A stretch of 64,000 nucleotides of DNA from JAGGSN01 sp965603725 (GTDB lineage Bacteria > Zixibacteria > MSB-5A5 > UBA10806 > 4484-95), in assembly GCA_965603725.1 (NCBI GenBank), contig CBFDEC010000009.1, positions 1-64,000 of the forward strand, read 5' to 3'. How positions within the stretch are numbered: the first letter of the stretch is position 1; every line of letters starts with the position of its first letter. Positions 56,403 through 64,000 of the stretch are shown here, in pieces. The notes below the pieces were generated by a model, which saw nothing but the letters and a program-made list of their open reading frames with translations, did not search any database and had not been told where the DNA came from. Position numbers and translations under genes: made by a program.

Positions 56403-57080
56403 TTAGTAGGGAAGTTTCGACGCCATATCAATTTTATGCTTTGTCGTAAGATGAGCATATATTTCTGTAGTCTTAACGGAGGAATGACCCAGTAATTCTT
56501 TAATAGTATTTAGAGGAATTCCCTCCATTACCAGATGCGATGCAAAAGCATGCCTGAAAGTATGGCAACTTGCCCAGTCCAAGCCTATCGATGAACAGGT
56601 CTTACTTATTCTTTTGCTCACTGTGTCAGGTTTCCATTTAGCAATTTCGTTTCCTTTCTCATCCCATGGACCAAAAACTTTATTATCCTTTCGCTTTTGA
56701 AGCGAACAGAGCATTTTCCCCAGACTGCTATTCTTATCAAATCCAATGTATCTAAACCTTTTACTCTTTGAATTTGACGCTCTTATTGTAGTCTGGCATT
56801 TCTTAAGATCAATGTCATCCCAGGTCAATGACAGAGCTTCGCGTAGTCTAACTCCAGTCCACAGATAGAACATAACTAAATTTTCAAAATCGGTTCCCCG
56901 GAAGGCTTTAATTATCTGTTCGACTTCTTCAACCTTCAGATATTTCGGCCGAGAGCTGCGGGCGATCCTGAACATTTTTAAACCATCTAGAGGATTCAGT
57001 TCAATAATCCCCCAAGTGACGGCCGTATTGAAAATCGCTTTGAGATGACGTAGCTTGCCTATTCCGACGATTCCGCCAGT
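56403..57080 (-). pseudogene. Truncated tyrosine recombinase (integrase remnant)
   Basis: The catalytic domain is intact: Arg43 in 'TGVRLREAL' (numbered from ATG 56975), 'HTFRHAF', 'LLGHSSVKTTEIYAHL' with the nucleophilic Tyr. The frame remains coding-like for about 30 codons upstream of that ATG ('LRHLKAIFNTAVTWGIIELN', part of the core-binding domain) and then meets an in-frame TAG at 57083-57081. The N-terminal arm and most of the core-binding domain are missing and the ATG has no ribosome site, so this is probably a dead fragment. Placement beside tRNA-Leu is typical of an integrated element that has decayed. Confidence 0.8.
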
Positions 57081-57459
57081 CTATTCCGAGCAAAGCCGAC
57101 AGGTGATTCCGAAGGAAACCGACCCTTGGAAGAATAGGGGAAACTAATTGGTGATGTGCCGACAGCCATGGCTATCTTAGATAGAATGTTGCATCGGCTG
57201 AGATAATTCAGATAACCGGCAAAAGCTACCGGCCCAAAGACAAAGCTTATAAAAAGAAAAAAGAGGAATAAAAGAATGCTTGAAAAGCTAAATAATGAAA
57301 TTAAAACTTGTTAAAAACAAAAAAGAAAGTTTACAGTTTACGCCCTTAATCAATGAATTTCAGCCGGAATAAAAAAGAGCCGTGGAATAACACTGCCGCG
57401 AGGTATTGACAAAGTTGACTTGATGAGGAAGCAGTTTAATCTACATCATGTTCCCTTCT
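57055..57459. other. Non-coding scar beside the integrase remnant
   Basis: No gene is supported. 57060-57130 carries four ATTCCG motifs interspersed with AAGCCGAC/AAACCGAC (57093-57125), an arrangement that recalls the multiple terminal transposase sites of IS21-type elements (from memory). The rest is AT-rich. Confidence 0.4.
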
Positions 57460-58047
57460 TTACCTGGATATGCCAAATTTCGAGAAGTGCGTGATACTGA
57501 AAGTAATTTTCCCTTTGATAATAGGAGCTTCCTGCTCTACTTCCCATTCGCCGGTTTCAGTGTTATACCATAATAGTTTTATTAGTCCATTACCTATCTT
57601 GCCGTTTTTCAACCTGTTTAACGATCTGGCGCTTAGAACCAGGGTTGCCGGTTGAGAAAATTGCAGATTATCGGGTCTAAGGTCAAGTTCGATAAATTCA
57701 TACTCATCCCGATGCGACCCGATAATGGGGCAGGTTGTAACTTCAATAAATACATCAGATTCAACTGCATCTGGAGGTACGGTTAAGCTGTTTGTAGGAC
57801 CTCCCCAGTTGAGGTCTACAACTCCACCATCTTCAATAGTAACCCATCCTGAAGCCTCAATACAACTAGGCCTGGAAGGATTGCCAGGTGATATAGCTGT
57901 CTTTGCGGCGTTGTAGTTCAAATCCTGGTTAGTGGTCGCAACATTATCAGGGCTAACAGGATCATTACTACAGCCATTTAAACCAAATAACGCAAAAGCC
58001 ATTATAATCGCCGCAAACAGTTTTAGTCTCTGTCCTCTTGATCCCAT
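57460..58047 (-). CDS. Lipoprotein with ZU5-like beta domain
   Basis: 195 residues. Signal peptide ending 'LFGLNGC' (Cys26 lipid anchor), then 'SNDPVSPD', typical of lipoproteins in this genome group. Residues about 60-195 are beta-rich with 'NSLTVPPDAVESDVFIEVTT' and the closing 'ITFSITHFSKFGISR', which resembles ZU5-like surface domains. Cotranscription with a neighbour is not evident. Role unknown. Confidence 0.8.
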   Translation of the reverse strand: MGSRGQRLKLFAAIIMAFALFGLNGCSNDPVSPDNVATTNQDLNYNAAKTAISPGNPSRPSCIEASGWVTIEDGGVVDLNWGGPTNSLTVPPDAVESDVFIEVTTCPIIGSHRDEYEFIELDLRPDNLQFSQPATLVLSARSLNRLKNGKIGNGLIKLLWYNTETGEWEVEQEAPIIKGKITFSITHFSKFGISR

Positions 58048-58305
58048 AATTTATCCTCCGATTTTATTTATTTTCCAAATTAACGCTAATAGCCTTTTCA
58101 GGCATTTTCTCGGTAATTACTTAATTTGTATGAAATTTAAGCAATTACTATTCCAATCTGCAACCGCACTCCAATTATGCCAATATCTTCTCGTAACTTA
58201 TTCTAATTCAATAAGAAACGACTTGTATCATTTCTAAACAGTATGTGTATATTCTACATGTTATGTGAATATCTCGATCGGGGAGTGTGGGTTAAATCCC
58301 ATGCA

Positions 58306-61300
58306 CTATGGGGATAAATCTATATTGACAGCAGTAATTTTCTTCAGAACATCGGAGAAATACGAGAAATACGGTGAGTTTAATATTTTAATCCAGGTTC
58401 TTTGATCGTTCTGTTCAATAAATTCTGATGATAGCTGCATTAATGATTCTTCAGCTGATACTCTTGTATCCGGGTCAAGTTCATAAATACGAACCGCACA
58501 TTTTAATTTTAATTCAAAGATATTTTGGTTCCGGGCATAGATAAAAACGTTTTTATAACTATTAACAGCGTTATTTATTTCGCCATTTATTCTGAAATAT
58601 TCACCCAGAAGGAAACCGGCTTCATTCAGCGGTAATACAGCGATATTCTCTTCCGCCATATTCGAAATCAGATTGATTAATTCTAGGGCGGCTTCACTAT
58701 CTCTTTTACCTATTAATAGTCTGGCTAAGCCAATATAACCCCGGATTTGATACTCGGTCGATTTGATGGCTTTTGCCATTTCGATAGCTTCATTATATTT
58801 TAGTTCGGCTTCTAATATCTGCCTTTTTAAAAAAGCAAGCTCTCCGAGGCGAACACCGCATTCTGCCAACAGTTCGTTATCGCCGACAGATCTGGCAAAC
58901 TCTGTAACTTCATTAAACCGACGCTCCGCGATGTCAATATCTCCCTCTATCAAATCTATGTCACCGATATTGCCAACAATGTAATAATGCGCATGTTTAT
59001 CATCTAACTTTTCAAATACTAGATCTGCCTGCAAAAACAATTCTCTTGCCGAACGGAATTTACCGATTATCCGCTGCAAACTTGCCAAATTTCCCAAAGC
59101 ATATGCTTCATTGCGCTTATCACCGATATTTCGAAAAACATCAACGGACTTTGCTGTCATTCCCTCGGCGGCGATAAAATCGCCTTGTTCCCAGTAAATA
59201 ATGGCAAGGTTACTGGATGTTTGTGCTTGTACGAACATTCCATCGATATCTTTGCCGATCTCAAGGCTTTTCTTGTAATTTATAGCTGCTTCAGCCAGTT
59301 TTCCTTCTCCCCATTGTGCAAGGCCTATAATGTTGTAAGCGTCTATCAGCGTTCTATAATCAGAAATTCTCTCAGCCAATTCGATTGATTTATAACCGTA
59401 TTCCCGGGCTTCTGAGAAATTGCCTATTCGACGTTCGAGATGAGCCATTATATAATATGCTTTTGTTAAAATAGCCTCATAACTATTAGCCAGATCCGAG
59501 GAGATTATAATCTGTAATATATTATGGCTTCGCGAATATCTGGATTGTTTCCATAAAAGATGTGCCATTTCAACAGCCGCGGCAAAGTATTCTTCAGGAT
59601 TGTTAAGCTTCTTTCCCAATTGATACCAGCGCCGCAAGATGGGATAAGCATTATCGAATTGCCCCTCCAACATAAGCAGTTTATTAAATTCTGCGTAGAA
59701 CGTAAAAACATCCAATACATTATAATCGTCAACATTGTATAGATCGACTACTTTCAGGCATTGATCAAATAAATGTGATGCTTCATTCAGAGAATAAGCA
59801 TTCGCTGCTTCGATTGCAGATTGTAATGAATATCGAAAAGCTTTTTCCCACAACTTAGCTCTAAAAAAATGAAAAGCCAGTTGCTTAGGTTGTGTTTCGG
59901 CATGAACCGGTTCGAGAACAGAGGCATATTGTTGATGTAAAGTGTGTAACTGGGATTCGGGAAGACAGGAGTAAACGACATCACTCATAGAGACGTGAGT
60001 GAAATTGTAATTTCTTTTATTCGGATCGAAACTTAAAAATCCGGATTTAGCAAGGCCGGCAAAACGATTCTCGATTTCCGAACTATTAAATTCTGTTAAT
60101 ACCTTACTTAACAATTCCGCTGAGAAACCGCCTCTCGAAGCGGCGGCGGCTTTTAAAATGACCCGGTCGATCTCTTGCAAATTATCAAATCGAGAAAGCA
60201 GCAATTCGCTTAAACTGCCGGGGATTGATAGTACCAGTTTAGAATCCCCCAATTCCAATTTGCGTGTCAATTTGTTGGGGATCAAAATATTCTGTTCAAC
60301 CGATCTGACGATAAACTCCATGATGAAATGAGGGTTACCACCAGAGGCATTCAGGAGATGTTCGAATAATTCCGATTCTTTTTTACCTTTGTGAAACTTT
60401 TGCTGAAAAAAGTCTCGCCATTCATCGTTTCCGGGAGGGTGAAGTCTTAGTTCCTTAAATGCAGAATCATTAACTGTCCGGATAAAATCAGCGTTTCGAG
60501 CAACTATAACCAGCATAAGGGGCATATTACTAGGGGCATTAACGATTGGCAGAATCAAAGCTTGAGTTTGCTCGTCGGCTTTGTCAAAATCATCAATTAT
60601 TATCAATCTTGGGGAATCAATCAATGCTTCGATTAACTTGTTGAACATCTCCCCGGCTTTGGCGTTTCTCAATTCCGGTGTTAATCCTTTAGTCCAGATA
60701 TTATCTTCAACTCTCAGGTCCAGAGTTTTGGCCAGGACTGGCAGCCAGGTATCTCCTAATGTGTTTCTAATAAAAACTTCCAGGGATGGCTTCTGTGCCG
60801 GAGACCAAATATCATACAAATCTGAAATCAATTTCTTAATAAGCCAACCGCGTTTAAATAAAATCAAGCGCTTACAGCCAAGTTTTACGACAGGGATGTT
60901 ATTGATACTGCCAGTAAACTTATTAATTAAAGCTGATTTCCCAACGCCTGTTTCCCCGGTAATTATCAATAATTGTTTGCTGCCAGCAATGGTTTTGACA
61001 AGATTGTCTTTAAGAACACCCAATTCTTTTCTCTGTCCGACAATGAATTGCGTGAACGCCTCATCAGAGTATGCCTCAATTATGCCTGTGAACCTATGAC
61101 AGACCACTGCATCGCCTGCCCCTTTCAGGCTGAGAGTAACAGGTTGGGTTGTAATCTCTTTTGGCAGGCGGTCGCGTAAGGTCGTATCAATCAGGACATT
61201 CCCCCATTGACTTTTCGACATCAATCTGGCCGCCATATTGATGCCATCTCCCATTACGGTATATTCTTTACGCCAACGGGCTCCGACATCACCGCAGAAA

Positions 61301-62379
61301 AGAGAGCCAAAGGCAAGGCCAATACGGATACGGAATCGCTTATTTGTTAATTTTAACAGCCTGGTCGCGCACTTGATCGCATTTAATTCATCATTTTCCC
61401 TCTTTACGGGCGCGCCGAATAAAACTAACAACTTATGACCATTAAAATAGGGATCAATTCGGGCAATGCTACCGCCTGAATTTGTTATCGTTGTAAATGC
61501 ATCTTTAAGTATAGAATTCAATTTATTAATAGAGGGTTCAAGATTACAGTCCTGGTCGCTGAAGTCATACACGAAATTTGAGAAAAGGACAACTATCTGA
61601 CGATACTCGCTTTGAAGAGATCTCTTTAAGCCATAGGTTTTAATGCGTTCCAATACATCTGTTGCCAGATAAGATTCAGGTATTGAAGAGCTGATAAGTG
61701 CATCAGAATAAGGTTCGACTAAGGCTAAGTCCAAATGTTTTTGCATTTGGGTTTCGGGTTTCAGTTCAAAATAACCATTTTCAAGCTGAGATAGTTGTTT
61801 AGGTTCAAGATGCTTTTCGGCGAGGAATGGTCCGATCGCCATCTGGTTTGACCCGGCTGTGTCGCATGCTTTCATGACTACTTGGAAAAGCTTACCGATA
61901 GGTTCAGCTTCAAGCCTGATGCCCGGGTCACCCAATGAAGCAAGGTGGAAACTGCCCAATTCGGCGCCTACATGGATCTTTAAAGGCTTTTCTTTTGTAA
62001 TAGGAAAACTATTGTTCACCTCTTTTAAGGCTTTTAGAGTATACCCGAAGAAACTGCCGGTATCTAAATGTTCGGGAAAGCAGCACCATAAGGCATCGCC
62101 GGCGAATTTGAGTATATCACCGTCGAAACGAAATACCTCCTTTGACATTGCCTCGAAGAACTCATTTAACAGATCGGTCAGGATCTCGGGGCCCTCCTTG
62201 CCTCGTTTTGATAAGTGACGGGTCAAGGCGGTGAACCCTGATGCATCAATGCATATTACGACACCTTTATGTTTGCTAATAATATGGACTTTATCTGGAG
62301 AGGCTTCGTTGTACCAGTTTATAATTGTTTGGGAAATATATGGCGCCAGAATAGAATTGGATGTTATACTATTATCCAT
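58306..62379 (-). CDS. Soluble-adenylyl-cyclase-like protein: two cyclase domains, ATPase, TPRs
   Basis: 1357 residues. Class III cyclase domain 1 (about 38-185) has both metal aspartates, Asp45 ('CIDASGFTAL') and Asp95 ('KFAGDALWC'), but Gln166 and Lys170 replace the transition-state Asn and Arg. Domain 2 (about 258-432) lacks the aspartates (Asn268, His315) but keeps Asn381 and Arg385 ('MGDGINMAARL'). Together they would form one asymmetric site, as in mammalian ADCY10. An AAA/STAND-type ATPase follows (Walker A 'GETGVGKS', 475-482; Walker B 'LIIIDDFDKAD'), then TPRs from about 880 to 1300. No membrane helix. It likely makes cAMP under control of the ATPase/TPR sensor. Confidence 0.92.
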   Translation of the reverse strand: MDNSITSNSILAPYISQTIINWYNEASPDKVHIISKHKGVVICIDASGFTALTRHLSKRGKEGPEILTDLLNEFFEAMSKEVFRFDGDILKFAGDALWCCFPEHLDTGSFFGYTLKALKEVNNSFPITKEKPLKIHVGAELGSFHLASLGDPGIRLEAEPIGKLFQVVMKACDTAGSNQMAIGPFLAEKHLEPKQLSQLENGYFELKPETQMQKHLDLALVEPYSDALISSSIPESYLATDVLERIKTYGLKRSLQSEYRQIVVLFSNFVYDFSDQDCNLEPSINKLNSILKDAFTTITNSGGSIARIDPYFNGHKLLVLFGAPVKRENDELNAIKCATRLLKLTNKRFRIRIGLAFGSLFCGDVGARWRKEYTVMGDGINMAARLMSKSQWGNVLIDTTLRDRLPKEITTQPVTLSLKGAGDAVVCHRFTGIIEAYSDEAFTQFIVGQRKELGVLKDNLVKTIAGSKQLLIITGETGVGKSALINKFTGSINNIPVVKLGCKRLILFKRGWLIKKLISDLYDIWSPAQKPSLEVFIRNTLGDTWLPVLAKTLDLRVEDNIWTKGLTPELRNAKAGEMFNKLIEALIDSPRLIIIDDFDKADEQTQALILPIVNAPSNMPLMLVIVARNADFIRTVNDSAFKELRLHPPGNDEWRDFFQQKFHKGKKESELFEHLLNASGGNPHFIMEFIVRSVEQNILIPNKLTRKLELGDSKLVLSIPGSLSELLLSRFDNLQEIDRVILKAAAASRGGFSAELLSKVLTEFNSSEIENRFAGLAKSGFLSFDPNKRNYNFTHVSMSDVVYSCLPESQLHTLHQQYASVLEPVHAETQPKQLAFHFFRAKLWEKAFRYSLQSAIEAANAYSLNEASHLFDQCLKVVDLYNVDDYNVLDVFTFYAEFNKLLMLEGQFDNAYPILRRWYQLGKKLNNPEEYFAAAVEMAHLLWKQSRYSRSHNILQIIISSDLANSYEAILTKAYYIMAHLERRIGNFSEAREYGYKSIELAERISDYRTLIDAYNIIGLAQWGEGKLAEAAINYKKSLEIGKDIDGMFVQAQTSSNLAIIYWEQGDFIAAEGMTAKSVDVFRNIGDKRNEAYALGNLASLQRIIGKFRSARELFLQADLVFEKLDDKHAHYYIVGNIGDIDLIEGDIDIAERRFNEVTEFARSVGDNELLAECGVRLGELAFLKRQILEAELKYNEAIEMAKAIKSTEYQIRGYIGLARLLIGKRDSEAALELINLISNMAEENIAVLPLNEAGFLLGEYFRINGEINNAVNSYKNVFIYARNQNIFELKLKCAVRIYELDPDTRVSAEESLMQLSSEFIEQNDQRTWIKILNSPYFSYFSDVLKKITAVNIDLSP

Positions 62380-62478
62380 AAAATTGCAATTCCTAACAGC
62401 AATTATAATAAAATCCTATTTGCCCGATATGATAAAATCCCGACCGTTTCTGCCTGGTCATAATAATTTCATTGGGTT

Positions 62479-64000
62479 TTATTCTGCCTGAGTCCGAACA
62501 CCATCGACATCCTTTGTATCAAGACGCAAGGGAAGCCATATCTGAAACGTTGTGCCTTCTGAAGGTTGGGAGTCGACTTGAAGCTTCCCGCCATGACTTT
62601 CAATAATTTTCCTCATAGTAACCAGTCCAATTTCATGTTCGTTTGGTTTATCTTTATAACGGTCTACAGAAGGTTGTGATAACTGCTTTATATCAAAACC
62701 GGGGCCATTGTCGGTTATTTTGATTATAGCGAAAGATTCCTCGTTTGGTTTTAACAGTTCTACCCTGATTTTCTTTTTTTTCTTGGATTTTAATTTGTTA
62801 AGAGCTTCAGCTGCATTATTTAAAAGGTTAATGACAACACTCTGAATTTGGCTTTCTTCAATTAATATTTTCGTAGGAAAATCAGGCGCAGTAATATAAG
62901 TTATATTTATATTGTTAAACTTGCCCTGTGATTGACAATATTTAACAATTAACCTGATAGTTGCCCGAAGATCAACAAATGAAAAAACGTTTTTGGTACT
63001 TCGGTAAAGCATGAAATTTTCAGCAAATTCAAAAACTAACTGAGATATATCCTCAATTGATTGTATAGGTTTGCCCAACTCTTTCTTTAATTCATCAGAT
63101 AGCTTAGAAACCACTTTTCCCATATTTTTAATCAAAGATTCTAAGATATCGTTAATCCCATACGCCATTTCTACTGCTGTCTGTTGAACGCTGACAAATT
63201 TCTCATAGTCTGTAATAGTTCTGTTAAGTCTTTGAAGTTCGGATATATCCTGGCAAATCAGAAAGTGTACAATATTGTTTTCATATCCTGTTAGAGCGGT
63301 AATTGACAAATAGACCGGAAACTCCTGGTCATAGCGTTTGCCTGTAACTTCACCACTCCAAGTTTCATTGATTTTTAAGATATGTTCATTAAGACGAAAA
63401 TTAGCAAAAAGGCTATTTATTTTTCTACTATCACCGGTTATAGGAATTCCAAACATATTGGCTGCGACTTTACTCATTCTGAAAATATCTCCTTCAGCTG
63501 TGACCAGAAAAAGCGCTGAAGGGGTTTGGTCGATTACTTCGTCGAGGAAAGCATTTAACCCGGCAAGTTCACGGTTTGATTCAGTTAACAGGCGATTGCT
63601 ATCTTCAAGTTCAAATATCCGCAGAGAATCAGACTCTCTTAGTTTTGTGCTGAGACTTTTCAACATATGGACTGATAGGGAAGGCAGTTCTTGAATCACT
63701 TTATCAAAATTTTCCTTTGAAAACTCCAGGACTTCACAATCTGTTTTGGCAACAGCAGTTGCACTGCGCGGAGTTTCCTCAACCAAGGACATTTCACCTA
63801 AAAATTCTCCTGCTTTTCTAGTAGCAATCTCCAGAAGTTCGTTTTTTTTAGGACTTAGCTTCATTATCTTAACAGTACCGTTAAGTATAAGAAGCATAGT
63901 ATTGCCGCGCTCACCTTCGGAAAAGATTATCTGTTCAGGTGCGTACTTCGAGTATTTTCCTGCCAGTTTGACCAGAAAAAGGTCACGCGCTGATTTAGAG
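62479..64000 (-). CDS. cNMP-binding + PAS + HATPase sensor (partial, N-terminus beyond window)
   Basis: The frame is open to the right edge, at least 506 residues; the internal ATG at 63897 is not the start. The N-terminal part is a cyclic-nucleotide-binding domain ('YAPEQIIFSEGERGNTMLLI', 'GEFLGEMSLVEETPRSATAV' with the phosphate-binding Arg in 'PRSA'). A PAS domain ('IDQTPSALFLVTAEGDIFRM') and a HATPase domain ('VVINLLNNAAEALNKL', 'DNGPGFDIKQ') follow. The dimerisation helix reads 'VEMAYGINDILESL' where an active kinase has AHEIN, so Tyr replaces the acceptor His. It lies 99 bases upstream of the cyclase gene on the same strand: a likely cAMP receptor for it. Confidence 0.88.
   Translation of the reverse strand, partial: SKSARDLFLVKLAGKYSKYAPEQIIFSEGERGNTMLLILNGTVKIMKLSPKKNELLEIATRKAGEFLGEMSLVEETPRSATAVAKTDCEVLEFSKENFDKVIQELPSLSVHMLKSLSTKLRESDSLRIFELEDSNRLLTESNRELAGLNAFLDEVIDQTPSALFLVTAEGDIFRMSKVAANMFGIPITGDSRKINSLFANFRLNEHILKINETWSGEVTGKRYDQEFPVYLSITALTGYENNIVHFLICQDISELQRLNRTITDYEKFVSVQQTAVEMAYGINDILESLIKNMGKVVSKLSDELKKELGKPIQSIEDISQLVFEFAENFMLYRSTKNVFSFVDLRATIRLIVKYCQSQGKFNNINITYITAPDFPTKILIEESQIQSVVINLLNNAAEALNKLKSKKKKKIRVELLKPNEESFAIIKITDNGPGFDIKQLSQPSVDRYKDKPNEHEIGLVTMRKIIESHGGKLQVDSQPSEGTTFQIWLPLRLDTKDVDGVRTQAE

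Noticed and set aside
57055..57459. Group II intron fragment interrupting the integrase
   Set aside because: I could not find a domain V hairpin or a GTGYG 5' end; the repeated ATTCCG motifs fit transposon-end sites better.

Overview
The window looks like a chromosomal segment of an uncultured Gram-negative bacterium of the Fibrobacteres-Chlorobi-Bacteroidetes (FCB) group, possibly a Zixibacteria-like lineage. The clues are a secreted protein ending in an NYPNPFNP-type sorting domain (28294-29163), many lipoproteins with Ig-like, fibronectin or TPR domains, three NtrC-type sigma-54 activators, UbiE/MenG with a polyprenyl synthase, and a two-piece methylmalonyl-CoA mutase with MeaB. The taxon is an inference; no 16S or other rRNA gene is present.

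Layout. 1-9634 (minus strand) encodes envelope proteins: a partial giant Ig-like protein, an Ig-like lipoprotein, a TPR lipoprotein, a DUF362 protein, two Lys-rich secreted proteins (one DUF4384+PEGA) and a fibronectin-type lipoprotein. 10123-13481 is an NtrC/NtrB-type two-component pair. 13748-16441 (plus) holds lemA, the RNase P RNA gene and recJ. 16667-18719 is a fused nucleotidyltransferase/CDP-alcohol phosphotransferase with an overlapping HD-domain gene. 18915-21544 is meaB and the methylmalonyl-CoA mutase large subunit. 21715-23893 is an AT-rich two-gene island with a PD-(D/E)XK-type nuclease domain. 24216-27857 is a coiled-coil lipoprotein followed by a MacA-like adaptor and a MacB-like permease that lacks an ATPase. 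28294-33243 (minus) holds the sorting-domain protein, an orphan NtrC-type regulator, a nuclease-like lipoprotein, UbiE/MenG and a polyprenyl synthase.

33370-55244 (minus) is almost entirely signal transduction. Three consecutive GAF-rich proteins (33370-41597) are followed upstream by a long co-directional run. In transcription order that run is RsbU-like phosphatase, RsbW-like kinase, STAS protein, HEAT-repeat protein, response regulator, CheR, two CheY-like proteins, CheZ, CheA, CheB, a PAS histidine kinase and an NtrC-type regulator. It joins a partner-switching module to a chemotaxis core. No CheW, receptor or flagellar gene is in the window.

55460-58047 contains a DUF488 gene, tRNA-Cys and tRNA-Leu, a truncated tyrosine recombinase and a lipoprotein. 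58306-64000 pairs a soluble-adenylyl-cyclase-like protein, whose two cyclase domains carry complementary halves of the catalytic residue set, with a cyclic-nucleotide-binding sensor that has lost its phospho-acceptor histidine. This is a likely cAMP-making and cAMP-sensing pair. Intergenic regions carry a family of dispersed hairpin repeats (about 6.5, 10, 18.7 and 28 kb).
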